Source: Candidatus Uhrbacteria bacterium
GTDB lineage: Bacteria > Patescibacteriota > Patescibacteriia > UBA9934
NCBI GenBank assembly: GCA_018664485.1
Contig: JABJOE010000004.1
Coordinates: 1 to 42,647, forward strand
Reading direction: 5' to 3'
DNA: 42,647 nucleotides
This document shows positions 1 through 8,406 of this stretch, in pieces. The first letter of the stretch is position 1. Each line of letters opens with the position of its first letter. The translations under genes were made by a program, and so were the position numbers. The notes beneath the pieces were generated by a model. That model searched no databases, was not told where the DNA came from, and was given only the letters and a program-made list of their open reading frames with translations.

Positions 1-2
1 AT

Positions 3-85
3 CTGTCGGCTTATGGGTCCCGACACACTTCGTCAACGTACCTTTAGTACGTATCCTAGTGTGCCACCCATGCACCGAAATCTCA
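3..85. repeat. Structured dispersed repeat, copy 1
   Basis: This copy shares a conserved core with the copies at 16756-16876 and 17034-17150. It opens with a GTCGG/CCGAC hairpin (5-9 with 20-24), followed by a nested hairpin whose outer arms are 22-29 and 58-65 and whose inner arms are ACGTAC (36-41) and GTACGT (47-52). Compared with copy 2, base pair C26-G61 is replaced by G-C, a compensatory change. The left end is cut by the window edge, so an outer inverted repeat cannot be checked. Confidence 0.75.
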
Positions 86-388
86 TCCAACAAAATGCAG
101 AGATCTACGATGTGGGCGACTTGCGGGGTCGTAACCCCGGTACTCGATGTCGTACAGTAGGTACGACTTACTTTATTCCTCGCTATTCACCCGTACCTCA
201 TTCAATACAGTTAGCAGATACGATTTATTTTACTTCGCTCCTCGCTACGCACTGATATCTCATCCCATATAATGGACAGGGTTATATGTTGGCGACCTTT
301 TGGCTTGCGGGTTAGATTTAGCTGCGTAGCCATACAGATACCTTATTTTTGTTGTACGTAGACCTGTCGCGATAGCTTCACAAGGACC

Positions 389-417
389 TTGATTATTTAG
401 GAGGAATCGTTTAACCT
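389..417 (+). promoter_or_regulatory. Leaderless promoter of the TPR gene
   Basis: The -35 box TTGATT (389-394), a 17-base spacer and the -10 box TAACCT (412-417) stand 8 bases before the ATG at 426. Transcription would start at or next to the start codon. The AGGAGGA-like bases at 400-406 lie inside the spacer, 20 bases from the ATG, and so cannot serve as a ribosome binding site. Confidence 0.6.
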
Positions 418-425
418 AGGTCTAT

Positions 426-1100
426 ATGACTAAGAAAAATACACTTTTTGTAGTAGCGGTTCTTGTGTTGATTGTTATTTTTGGCATTCAATGGCAGGGG
501 GGTACTACATCACAAGAGTTAGTTACACAGGTTGATGTTCAGATAGAGGATGATCTTAGGTTCTTTATTGAAAATGAACTAAATGTTTGGGAGTCGGCAC
601 TTGCGGCCCATGATCGTGTAGGTGCAGAGCCAGATTTAAATCTACTTCTATTAGTTGCCTTCAACGCTAAGCATTTAGGGAACCTAGAGCTTGCAAAGGA
701 GACATATGATAGATATTTTGAGACGCATACTACAAACTACACAGTTTACAGTAACTATGGTAGCGTTCTTAGATTGATGGGTGATTTGGAGGGTTCTGCA
801 AGGGCCTATAGACAGGCTATAGCACTTGATCCAGACATAGAGGCTTTTTATATGAGTCTGGTTCGCGTTTTGGATGAAATGGGACTTCACGAGGAGGTAG
901 AGGATGTGTACAAAGATGCGATTAATGAGATCGGTCAGACGAGAGCGCTTTTAGTGGCTTTAGCTGAGTGGTACGAAGAGCAGGGTGATTGTGAGAAGGC
1001 GATCAGTCATTATGAAGTAGCATTTGATTTAGCTGAAACTGAGGGTATTGCAGATGCTGTAGCGAAAGACCTGGCTGCTGTTGAAGCATCTTGCAAGTAG
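426..1100 (+). CDS. Membrane-anchored TPR-repeat protein
   Basis: A 224-residue protein with a single N-terminal membrane segment (about residues 5-22, preceded by MTKK), which points to an anchor or uncleaved signal with the rest outside the cell. Residues about 70-210 form tetratricopeptide-like helix pairs; the clearest unit begins near YSNYGSVLRLMGD and shows the usual small/large residue pattern and a closing DPD turn. TPR proteins act as protein-binding scaffolds and no partner is evident. The gene has its own predicted leaderless promoter and is followed 48 bases later by the subtilase gene, which has its own -10 box. The last 25 residues are acidic/alanine-rich and end in a Cys-Lys. 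Function beyond scaffolding is unknown. Confidence 0.85.
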   Translation: MTKKNTLFVVAVLVLIVIFGIQWQGGTTSQELVTQVDVQIEDDLRFFIENELNVWESALAAHDRVGAEPDLNLLLLVAFNAKHLGNLELAKETYDRYFETHTTNYTVYSNYGSVLRLMGDLEGSARAYRQAIALDPDIEAFYMSLVRVLDEMGLHEEVEDVYKDAINEIGQTRALLVALAEWYEEQGDCEKAISHYEVAFDLAETEGIADAVAKDLAAVEASCK

Positions 1101-1110
1101 TAACAGTATC

Positions 1111-1142
1111 TTGCGCCATATCGCGCTACAATATGATAAAAT
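1111..1142 (+). promoter_or_regulatory. Promoter of the subtilase gene
   Basis: Overlapping -10 candidates TACAAT (1127-1132) and TATGAT (1132-1137) lie 11 bases or slightly more before the GTG at 1149. A possible -35 TTGCGC is at 1111-1116, with a 15-base spacer to TATGAT. No Shine-Dalgarno sequence is present, so the transcript would have only a few leader bases. Confidence 0.45.
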
Positions 1143-1148
1143 AGATCC

Positions 1149-2831
1149 GTGCATTTAGCAGGAATAACTAGGTTCCAGCGCGCGGTGACGATTGGACTCA
1201 TCGGCCTTTTATGGCTGAGTCCAATCTTTTTGTTTGCGAAAGAACCTAATGACGAAGATTTTGATGAACAGTGGTATTTGGAACAGGTTGATTCTACAGG
1301 CGCATGGGATGATGAAACAGGATCATCTAACGTTGTTATTGCTGTTTTAGATACAGGAGTATTCCTCGAGCATCCGGATCTGCAGCCTAATATTTGGCAG
1401 AATGACGGGGAGATTCCAGATAACGGAATAGATGATGACGGAAACGGATTCATCGATGATATATCTGGATGGGATTTTGTTGATGAGGATAATGACGCAA
1501 ACCCTGACGTAAGCGCTGACGCGGATGTGAGTGCAATATCTCACGGCACAGTCATCGCCGGTATTATTGGAGCGCAAGGAAATAATGCGGAGGGGGTTAC
1601 GGGTGTTATGTGGGATGTGGAAATTATGTCCGTGCGCATGCTTGATAAGGATGGTGTTGGAAGCTCTATTGATGCTGCAAGTGCTGTCTACTATGCGATT
1701 GATAATGGGGCTGACGTAATAAACTTAAGTTTTTCAGGTGAGGTAAATGATCCAAAATTAAAAGAGGCTATTGGAGAGGCGTATGATGCTGGAGTTGTTG
1801 TTGTGGCTGCGCTCGGTAATGAATCAAAGAATGTTGATAACAATCCAGTATATCCAGCTTGTTATAAGAACGGGTCTGAAGATTGGGTGATCGGTGTAGC
1901 TGCGACAACTAAGGATGATAAAAAGTCTACATTTTCAAACTACGGAAAAAATTGTACAGACATTAGTGCTCCCGGAGAGAGTATGTATAACGTCCAGTAC
2001 TATGAATTAGGTACGTCTGACGATGCATATGCTGGCGGATGGAGTGGTACCTCGGTAGCCTCACCGGTCGTTGCAGGTGCGGCGGGACTATTGTTGTCGG
2101 CATACCCAAGTCTTACGCCAGAAGATGTCCGAACTGTTTTAAAATTATCAGTTGATCCATTGAATAATGGAGAGTTTGTAAATAGGCTTGGAGCAGGACG
2201 TTTGAATATTGAAACAGCACTTTCTGTTGCTGCAAGTTTTGTCGATGAAGAAGATGAATCTGATGAGGATGAAGACGAAGATGAGGGAGACGAAGTATTA
2301 GATCCACTACTTGTAGTTGAGGCAGGCGAGGGTGTGTCTCCAGTAACGGGTGAACCTGAGGAAGTTACCGAGGTCTATTCCGGTGACTATATTACGAGCC
2401 CATCATATTCAACCGTTTACTATGTGACGCAAGACGGTGCGCGCCGACCGTTCATGGATGCAAAAACATTCTTTACTTACGAAGATTCGTTTGATGCTGT
2501 AAAAGAAGTAACGGATGCGACATTGCCTGAGCTTTCATTCGCAGGCTTGATGCTACCAAAGGCTGGCGTGGTGCTTGTGAAGATTCAGAGCGCGTCGACC
2601 GTTTATGCATTGGCAGAAAATAGCGACGATCCGTTCGCCCCGGCTTTGCGAGAAATCGAAACTGAGGAGATTGCAAATGCTTTGTATGGAAGTAACTGGG
2701 CGGATTATGTGATCGATGTTGAGTCTACGTTCTTTGGAAAATTTGCATCAGAAGATCCGATGGAGGATGATGAAGATGTTGATAAAACTATTATGAAAAC
2801 GCGAGCTGAATTAACAGCGCTTGCTCAATAA
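1149..2831 (+). CDS. Secreted subtilisin-like serine protease (S8) with CPR-type C-terminal domain
   Basis: A 560-residue protein. Residues about 12-30 form a signal peptide or anchor. The S8 catalytic triad is intact: Asp68 in VLDTGV, His132 in SHGT and Ser302 in SGTSVASP, with oxyanion-hole Asn224 in LGN. An Asp/Glu-rich linker (about 365-385) leads to a C-terminal module of about 150 residues with the pattern RRPFMDAKTFF...LYGSNWADYV. I remember this module from many secreted CPR proteins, without a settled name. The acidic insert near 86-126 (DDDGNGF-like) may bind calcium, as in other subtilases. GTG is taken as start because it follows a -10 box and precedes the signal sequence. Likely role: extracellular proteolysis or processing of surface proteins; the substrate is unknown. 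Confidence 0.92.
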   Translation: MHLAGITRFQRAVTIGLIGLLWLSPIFLFAKEPNDEDFDEQWYLEQVDSTGAWDDETGSSNVVIAVLDTGVFLEHPDLQPNIWQNDGEIPDNGIDDDGNGFIDDISGWDFVDEDNDANPDVSADADVSAISHGTVIAGIIGAQGNNAEGVTGVMWDVEIMSVRMLDKDGVGSSIDAASAVYYAIDNGADVINLSFSGEVNDPKLKEAIGEAYDAGVVVVAALGNESKNVDNNPVYPACYKNGSEDWVIGVAATTKDDKKSTFSNYGKNCTDISAPGESMYNVQYYELGTSDDAYAGGWSGTSVASPVVAGAAGLLLSAYPSLTPEDVRTVLKLSVDPLNNGEFVNRLGAGRLNIETALSVAASFVDEEDESDEDEDEDEGDEVLDPLLVVEAGEGVSPVTGEPEEVTEVYSGDYITSPSYSTVYYVTQDGARRPFMDAKTFFTYEDSFDAVKEVTDATLPELSFAGLMLPKAGVVLVKIQSASTVYALAENSDDPFAPALREIETEEIANALYGSNWADYVIDVESTFFGKFASEDPMEDDEDVDKTIMKTRAELTALAQ

Positions 2832-2840
2832 TATATACGT

Positions 2841-3848
2841 ATGTCTGATAAGCCAATTGCAGTAGTAGCGGGAGGTGCCGGTTTTATTGGTTCTTTCCTG
2901 TGTGAAGCTTTGTTGAAAGAGGGCAAGAGAGTGATTTGTATTGATAACTTTAGTACCAGTCATGTTCGAAACATCGAGCCTTATTTGAGACATGCAGATT
3001 TTCAATTTCTTCGTCTTGATATTAACGAGCCGATTGATCTAGAATCTTTTGCCGAGCTTGAGCCTTTCAAGGTTAAGTTTTCGGGCGTGCAGGAGATTTA
3101 CCATTTAGCAGTTCCAACGTCTATAAAACACTTTGATGACTATAGAATTCAAACTTTGCTATCAAGCTCAATTGGTACAAAGAATATTTTAGATTTGGCC
3201 GTGAAGTACAAGGCGCGCGTTCTTCTTGCGTCTAGTTCCGTGGTTTACGGTGGGCGTACGAAAGACGTTACGGTTTTTCAAGAGGATTACAGAGGTATAG
3301 TCGATCATCTTACTCCGCGTGCATGTTATGACGAGGGTAAGCGGTTTGCCGAGACTATGTTTTACACGTATGCGCAGGCGCAGGGGGTTGAGTCACGTAT
3401 TGCTCGAATTTTTAGAACTTACGGACCTCGTATGCCACTCTTTGATGGGCATCAGATTCCGGACTTCATTATGTCTGCATTGAATGACGAAGAAGTAGTA
3501 ATCAATGGAAACAAAGATTTCAAAACATCTATGGTTTACGTGACCGATGTTGTTGATGGTCTTATGCGTTTGATGAAAGCTAAATCAGATCCGGGTCCAG
3601 TGAATATTGGAAGTGACGTTGATTTGTTGTTGGCGGATGTTGCAAAGAAAATTGTTGAAATGTCTAATTCGTCATCTGAGATTATCTTTAAAGATGAGCT
3701 GTTGTTTTTGACAGAGATTGGACTACCATCAATCGTTAAGGTGAAAGAAAAATTGTCTTGGTTCCCGGTTGTGCTTTTGGATGACGGACTTAAGAAAACT
3801 ATTGATTATATTCGAGCAAACAAGATTTTGCTCACAAACGGGTCGTAG
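2841..3848 (+). CDS. NAD-dependent sugar epimerase/dehydratase, UDP-glucuronate decarboxylase-like
   Basis: A 335-residue extended short-chain dehydrogenase. The N-terminus carries the NAD-binding glycine motif GGAGFIGS (residues 11-18) and the Asp ending the second strand (CIDNFS). The active site is YxxxK: Tyr163 and Lys167 in CYDEGKR, a string typical of UDP-glucuronate decarboxylase (UXS), with the following ARIFRTYGPRM also matching that family. UXS makes UDP-xylose for surface glycans. The HLAVPTSIKHF segment departs from the usual ASP(x)HY, so a related UDP-sugar epimerase is possible. The gene lies 9 bases after the subtilase with no Shine-Dalgarno site, and is followed by glycosyltransferases. 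No UDP-glucose dehydrogenase is in the window to supply UDP-glucuronate. Confidence 0.85.
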   Translation: MSDKPIAVVAGGAGFIGSFLCEALLKEGKRVICIDNFSTSHVRNIEPYLRHADFQFLRLDINEPIDLESFAELEPFKVKFSGVQEIYHLAVPTSIKHFDDYRIQTLLSSSIGTKNILDLAVKYKARVLLASSSVVYGGRTKDVTVFQEDYRGIVDHLTPRACYDEGKRFAETMFYTYAQAQGVESRIARIFRTYGPRMPLFDGHQIPDFIMSALNDEEVVINGNKDFKTSMVYVTDVVDGLMRLMKAKSDPGPVNIGSDVDLLLADVAKKIVEMSNSSSEIIFKDELLFLTEIGLPSIVKVKEKLSWFPVVLLDDGLKKTIDYIRANKILLTNGS

Positions 3849-3996
3849 CATGAATATGGGCCGTGAGCTCGCATCATCAGCTTCCGTTGGTCGGCCACTT
3901 TAGAACTTTGCCGTACCAGCCGGCGGTCTGATAATCCAAGCTTCGGCCTACTGCTCTTTGGCTTGACCCGGTTGCTCGCTTTGATAGGGTATAGAT
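3849..3996. other. Intergenic gap with hairpin potential
   Basis: A 148-base GC-richer gap with a GGCCG/CGGCC pair (about 3858-3893). A -10-like TATAGA (about 3990-3995) sits immediately before the ATG at 3997, with TTGACC about 21 bases further upstream. It shares the CGGCY/TTCGGCC flavour of the other structured gaps but not the repeat core. No gene is seen. Confidence 0.4.
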
Positions 3997-4674
3997 ATGA
4001 AGGTAGTTGCAGTTATTCCAGCATATAATGAACAAGGTCGTATTGGCGCTGCTGTGCGCGATGCGGCCATGTTTTGCTCAAATGTGGTAGTAGTTGACGA
4101 TTATTCCGCTGATAACGGAGGTGAGGAGGCTCGTGAGGCTGGGGCGCATGTTTTGCGGCATATTATCAATAGGGGTCAGGGCGCATCGCTTCAAACCGGC
4201 ACAGACTATGCAGTGGCGCATTTGGAGGCCGACGTGGTAGTTCATTTCGATGCAGATGGACAGATGCAGGGTAAGGATATTCCAGAGATGGTGAAGCCGA
4301 TAATAGAGGGTGAGGCCGACATTGTTCTTGGATCACGCTTTCTTGGAGTGAAGGCGAATATACCGATAACCCGATGGGTTGTACTCAAGCTCGGTCTTTT
4401 ATTCACGATGGCTGTGTCAGGAATTCGAGTTACGGATACTCATAATGGATTCCGTGCGCTCTCTCGTCATGCAGCAACGTCTATGCGGATTACATTAGAT
4501 CGCATGGCCCACGCTTCAGAAGTATTGGACTTGATAAAAATGAGAAACCTAAGACACGTAGAGCGGCCGGTTGACATTCGTTATTCAGAAGAGACATTAG
4601 CGAAAGGGCAGTCGTCTTTGGGCGCTATCACAATTGTTAAAGATATTCTAAAGGGTAAGTTTTTCGATATATGA
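3997..4674 (+). CDS. Family 2 glycosyltransferase, dolichol-/polyprenyl-phosphate mannosyltransferase (DPM1)-like
   Basis: A 225-residue soluble GT-A glycosyltransferase of family GT2. Motifs in order: VIPAYNE (residues 6-12), the nucleotide-binding Asp pair VVDDYS (33-37), the metal-binding D85-x-D87 in HFDADGQ, and LGSRFLG near 110. This is the DPM1/PpoA-type layout without C-terminal membrane helices. It probably transfers a hexose from a nucleotide sugar to a polyprenyl phosphate, giving a lipid-linked donor for GT-C enzymes such as those encoded at 8407-12701. The stop overlaps the start of the DUF2304 gene, a common pairing in bacteria that suggests a two-part membrane complex. The sugar cannot be read from sequence. 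Confidence 0.9.
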   Translation: MKVVAVIPAYNEQGRIGAAVRDAAMFCSNVVVVDDYSADNGGEEAREAGAHVLRHIINRGQGASLQTGTDYAVAHLEADVVVHFDADGQMQGKDIPEMVKPIIEGEADIVLGSRFLGVKANIPITRWVVLKLGLLFTMAVSGIRVTDTHNGFRALSRHAATSMRITLDRMAHASEVLDLIKMRNLRHVERPVDIRYSEETLAKGQSSLGAITIVKDILKGKFFDI

Positions 4675-5003
4675 TTTTTCAAATTATTCTAGTTGCGTTT
4701 GCTCTGTTTGCTATCGCGCATGTATTTCGTCAGCACCGTAAGCAGAAGGTGAGCGTTCATTGGCTTGTGATGTGGACAATCCTTTGGTTGCTTGTTATTG
4801 GTGCAGCAATGGCTCCGCAGACGACAGATATACTTGCCCAAAAGTTGGGCGTTGAGAGAGGTGCTGACCTTATTGTATACAGTGCCGTGGTTATCTTGAT
4901 ATACGGAATGTACCGAATGTATGTTCGCGTTGGTAGAGTCGAGCGAGAGATGACTGAACTTGTAAGAAAAGTGGCTATCGATAAAGCTGATAAACCAGAG
5001 TAG
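4671..5003 (+). CDS. DUF2304 family membrane protein
   Basis: A 110-residue protein with three membrane helices (about 3-18, 31-48 and 64-82) and a charged helical C-terminus (RVGRVEREMTELVRK). Length, topology and position directly after a DPM1-like GT2 gene match DUF2304. That family is thought to work with the transferase, possibly as a membrane anchor; this is inferred from gene pairing. The ATG at 4671 overlaps the preceding stop in an ATGA arrangement, so the two are likely translationally coupled. Confidence 0.82.
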   Translation: MIFQIILVAFALFAIAHVFRQHRKQKVSVHWLVMWTILWLLVIGAAMAPQTTDILAQKLGVERGADLIVYSAVVILIYGMYRMYVRVGRVEREMTELVRKVAIDKADKPE

Positions 5004-5013
5004 AAACATTTTT

Positions 5014-6093
5014 GTGCAACCACGTGTAGCGATTATATATCTTTGTTATGGGAACCTCAGGCATCTGTCCGAGGTTGTTTCTTCGTGGGCTGAGCAGGAA
5101 TATCCAAAAGATAGAACAGCGATTGTCATGATTCCAAATGGTTCTCCTGACGGCATAGCTGATGTTATTCGCTCCGAAGTTTTGCCACGTGCCGGGAAGG
5201 ATTTGCCTAACGAATTGGTTTTATTAGATAACGGTGAGAACGGTGGATTTGCAGCAGGAAATAACCAGGGCATACGTTGGGCGCAAGATAACGGGTATGA
5301 TTACGTGTATCTCAATAACGGTGATTTAAAATTAGACCCACACACTATCAGTCATGTTGTTGATATGGCAGAGTCTGATGATAATGTCGGAGCTGTACAA
5401 TCTTTAGTTTTGTTCTGGGATGATCACGAAAAAGTGAATACGACAGGAGGGATGATCCATATTGGCGGGTACGGCTATGCTCGCGATAATGGAAGGCAAC
5501 TAAGTGAAATTGATAGAAAAGATGGTGAAGAGATCATGTATCCGTCAGGTGCCGCTACCTTGTATCGAGTGTCAGCACTTAACAAAGTAGGTTTGTTGGA
5601 GGAGGGGTTTTTCATGTATCACGAAGATTTGGAGCTTGGACTAAGGTTGCGCATTGCTGGATTTAAAAATCTTCTTTCAATGAAGTCAAGAACGTTTCAT
5701 GATTATCAATTTTCTCGGAACCCCAAGAAGTTCCAGTGGATGGAGACTTATAGATGGGTTGTGATGGTAGCGTATTTAAAGCCGATGAGTGTTTTGCTGT
5801 GGATTCCGTTTGCGGTATTTATTGAGTTGGGCTCTTGGGCAATGTCGATAAAAGGAGGATGGGTTGGGTCGAAGTGGAAATCATTTTGTGACATAAATCG
5901 TGTGTCTACCATAAAACTAATACACAAGATCAAGTCCAGACAAAGGCAAGTTCGCGTTATCAAAGATAGGGATTGGTTACGCGATGTTACAGGGAAGATC
6001 GAAGACCAAGAAACGGAGTCGACTTTAATGAGAGTTGCAAACGCGGTAATCGATCCGTTGTGGCGTTTGGTACGTACTGTTATTTTTTGGTAG
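5014..6093 (+). CDS. Family 2 glycosyltransferase, rhamnosyltransferase-like
   Basis: A 359-residue GT2 enzyme. The N-terminal AIIYLCYGN strand, the NGG(F)AAGNN motif, the metal-site-equivalent NNGD (Asp104) and the acceptor-side acidic pair Glu204-Asp205 in YHEDLELGLR fit GT-A glycosyltransferases of the WcaA/rhamnosyltransferase type. A C-terminal hydrophobic stretch (about 245-285) probably binds the membrane. The start is GTG, 10 bases after the DUF2304 stop and without a Shine-Dalgarno site. With rmlBCD encoded in the same window, dTDP-rhamnose is a plausible donor, but this is inference. It likely extends a surface polysaccharide or glycoprotein glycan at the inner face of the membrane. 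Confidence 0.88.
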   Translation: MQPRVAIIYLCYGNLRHLSEVVSSWAEQEYPKDRTAIVMIPNGSPDGIADVIRSEVLPRAGKDLPNELVLLDNGENGGFAAGNNQGIRWAQDNGYDYVYLNNGDLKLDPHTISHVVDMAESDDNVGAVQSLVLFWDDHEKVNTTGGMIHIGGYGYARDNGRQLSEIDRKDGEEIMYPSGAATLYRVSALNKVGLLEEGFFMYHEDLELGLRLRIAGFKNLLSMKSRTFHDYQFSRNPKKFQWMETYRWVVMVAYLKPMSVLLWIPFAVFIELGSWAMSIKGGWVGSKWKSFCDINRVSTIKLIHKIKSRQRQVRVIKDRDWLRDVTGKIEDQETESTLMRVANAVIDPLWRLVRTVIFW

Positions 6094-6097
6094 TGAT

Positions 6098-7189
6098 ATG
6101 AAAATTGGAATGGTAACACCAGTTTACCCTCCGTACCGAGGCGGTATCGGTGAGGTGGCACGAAGAGAGTCCCGGGCTCTGCGAGAGCGAGGTTTAGATG
6201 TTGAGGTATTTATACCCACTCCGGACAAAGAATATATTCCAAAGGATGACGGTGTGACAATCGTTAAGCCTTTTTGGCGGAATGGCCACACGTCTATTTT
6301 ACCGCAACTTTTTTGGAAACTTCGTAATGTGGATAGTATTTATTTACACTATCCGTTTTATGGGGCGGAGATATTTTCGCTATTAGCGGCGGTTGTTTGG
6401 CGAAAGGATTTGATTTTACGCTATCATATGCAGGCTAATGTTAGGGGGTGGCGTAAAGCTGTATTTTATATTCACCGCTTACTTCTTGAACCGATTATTT
6501 TCAAAGCTTCTCGTGCCGTTTTTGTTAGTTCACTAGACTATGCAAATTCAACAGGGGTGCGTACAGGTAAGATGAGAGAGATTCCATTTGGTGTAGATAC
6601 ATCTTTGTTTGCTCCTCGAAAAACAAAGGGTAATGAGGGGGTCGCGTTTTTATTTGTTGGAGGAATGGACAGGCCGCATTATTTTAAGGGAGTCCCAACT
6701 CTTTTGAAGGCACTTGCAACACTTCCAGACACACCTTGGAGCCTGACGTTGATTGGGGATGGGGAGTTGCGTTCGTCATACGAAGATTTGGCACGTACAT
6801 ATGATGTTCAGGATCGAGTTAAGTTTTTAGGGAGCTGCACTCAGGAGGATCTAATAGATGAGTTCCAAAAAGCAGATGTACATATCTTGCCGTCTGTTAA
6901 TCAGTCAGAGGCATTTGGCCTAGTTACGCTCGAGGCTGCGGCATGCGGATCTGCGTCTATTGTGAGTGATTTGCCAGGTGTCCGAACACTCGTAAAAGAC
7001 GGTGAAACTGGATATATTGTAAAACCAGGGCATGTTGGGGATCTGAGTGCAGCGTTGATTAAATGTTTAGGGGATAGACAGAACGTGGCTAAGATGGGCC
7101 AAGAAGCACGCAGTATGATCGAGCAAAAGTATTCAGAAGACAAGGTTATGGATGTATTATTTGAGCAATATAGTAAGATAACATCATGA
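6098..7189 (+). CDS. Family 4 glycosyltransferase
   Basis: A 363-residue GT-B fold glycosyltransferase. The N-terminal YPPYRGGIGEV is the usual glycine-rich acceptor loop. The C-terminal half has the donor-site sequence FVGGMDRPHYFKGV, GDGELR, and the E-x7-E motif with Glu271 and Glu279 (EAFGLVTLE) that defines retaining GT4 enzymes. The closest recognisable type is the PimA/WbaZ-like group of hexosyltransferases acting on lipid-linked glycans. It starts 4 bases after the preceding gene and its stop overlaps the next start, placing it in the glycosyltransferase operon. Confidence 0.9.
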   Translation: MKIGMVTPVYPPYRGGIGEVARRESRALRERGLDVEVFIPTPDKEYIPKDDGVTIVKPFWRNGHTSILPQLFWKLRNVDSIYLHYPFYGAEIFSLLAAVVWRKDLILRYHMQANVRGWRKAVFYIHRLLLEPIIFKASRAVFVSSLDYANSTGVRTGKMREIPFGVDTSLFAPRKTKGNEGVAFLFVGGMDRPHYFKGVPTLLKALATLPDTPWSLTLIGDGELRSSYEDLARTYDVQDRVKFLGSCTQEDLIDEFQKADVHILPSVNQSEAFGLVTLEAAACGSASIVSDLPGVRTLVKDGETGYIVKPGHVGDLSAALIKCLGDRQNVAKMGQEARSMIEQKYSEDKVMDVLFEQYSKITS

Positions 7190-8397
7190 AAATCGGAATA
7201 ATCTCTAATTTATACCCGCCATATCAACGAGGAGGTGCCGAGAACGTTGTGGTGCGTACAGTCGAGTCCCTCGTGAATATGGGGCACGATGTTTTTGTCA
7301 TATCTGGACGACCGAGAAAAGAGACTAATCAAATTGATTTTGATAAAAATACAGCAGAGAGAATCTATAGATTTTTTCCTCCGAATGTTTATTTTCTTTT
7401 AGATGATCATAAATACATGTGGCCAATCCGTTTGGTTTGGCACGTCATTGATACTCTTTCCGGTTTTGGAAAGCGAAGGATTGGGAATATTCTAGACAAT
7501 GAAGAGCCAGATATTGTTATCACTCATAACCTTAAGGGGATCGGTCTACGTATTCCTCAAGCTATCCAGTCACGTAATATTCCGCATGTTCATGTAATGC
7601 ATGATTTGCAGTTAGTCATTCCGTCTGGTTTGGTGATTGCAGGAAAGGAGAAGTTATCGATTTTTTCAAAAGCATCTTACAAGGTTTATCAGGCTTTATG
7701 TAAATGGGCCTTTGGATTACCGAACTTGGTATTATTCCCATCAAATTTTTTGTTGGACTATTACAAGAAGAATAATTTTTTCGGTAAATCAGATTGTGTT
7801 GTAATGCAGAACCCAGCGCCTGATTTTAAACCTACAGCTCGCGCAAGGCGTACTCCAGGTCCATTGCGATTACTATTCGTAGGGCAACTTGAAAGTCACA
7901 AAGGTATAGAGTTTTTAATGAACGCTTATGAAAAGCTTTCTTTCCCTGCTCAACTTATTATTGCGGGTGAAGGTACGATGAGAGATGAGGTCAGACGTCG
8001 TGCAAAGCTTGATAAAAGTGTTAGTTACCTAGGATATATTTCAACTTCACAGCTTGTAAACTGCCTTGGTGTCGTCGATGCTGTAGTTGTTCCGTCGTTG
8101 TGTTATGAGAACTCTCCAACAGTTATATACGAGGCGTTAGAGGCTGGAATTCCTGTTTTAGCGTCTGACATTGGTGGGGTGGGAGAACTTGTTCAGGACG
8201 GTAGGAACGGTTTTTTGTTCAAGCCAGGGTCGCAGGAGAGCTTTATTGAGAAAATGGAAGTGATGGATAGTAAAAAGGAAATTTTCTTCCGTGCGCAAGA
8301 TGATATTGCACGCACAGTAGCTCCCTATGCTTTGAAAATTTATACTGATGCACTCGTAAATAAATTGAAAGAGGTTATTAATTCTAAGAAGGCTTAG
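7186..8397 (+). CDS. Family 4 glycosyltransferase
   Basis: A 403-residue GT4 enzyme with the N-terminal YPPYQRGGAENVV loop, FVGQLESHKG at the start of the donor domain, AGEGTMRDEV, and the E-x7-E motif Glu308 to Glu316 (ENSPTVIYE). The middle region (about 95-190) has aromatic-rich segments that could lie on the membrane. It overlaps the preceding GT4 by four bases (ATGA). It is the last plus-strand gene of the operon; the next gene converges on it with only 9 bases between the stops and no obvious terminator hairpin. Donor and acceptor are unknown. Confidence 0.9.
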   Translation: MKIGIISNLYPPYQRGGAENVVVRTVESLVNMGHDVFVISGRPRKETNQIDFDKNTAERIYRFFPPNVYFLLDDHKYMWPIRLVWHVIDTLSGFGKRRIGNILDNEEPDIVITHNLKGIGLRIPQAIQSRNIPHVHVMHDLQLVIPSGLVIAGKEKLSIFSKASYKVYQALCKWAFGLPNLVLFPSNFLLDYYKKNNFFGKSDCVVMQNPAPDFKPTARARRTPGPLRLLFVGQLESHKGIEFLMNAYEKLSFPAQLIIAGEGTMRDEVRRRAKLDKSVSYLGYISTSQLVNCLGVVDAVVVPSLCYENSPTVIYEALEAGIPVLASDIGGVGELVQDGRNGFLFKPGSQESFIEKMEVMDSKKEIFFRAQDDIARTVAPYALKIYTDALVNKLKEVINSKKA

Positions 8398-8406
8398 TAG
8401 TTAAGT

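Larger units (their letters stand above)
1..425. other. Non-coding region upstream of the TPR gene
   Basis: I see no credible gene here; the short reading frame at 13-255 lies across the structured repeat and has no protein-like pattern. The stretch holds the first copy of the dispersed repeat (about 3-85) and two further hairpins: a GGGGT/ACCCC stem near 124-139 and a GTCGTAC/GTACGAC stem near 149-167. A further pair of 8-base arms, GCTACGCA near 243-250 and TGCGTAGC near 330-338, is inverted and could form a long-range stem. No match to tmRNA, RNase P or SRP RNA signatures was recognised. Confidence 0.6.

Noticed and set aside
13-255. Reading frame of 80 codons at the window start
   Set aside because: It runs across the structured repeat and other hairpins, has no start signal, and the residue pattern is not protein-like.
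400-406. Shine-Dalgarno site AGGAGGA of the TPR gene
   Set aside because: It is 20 bases from the ATG and inside the promoter spacer, so it is not expected in the mRNA.
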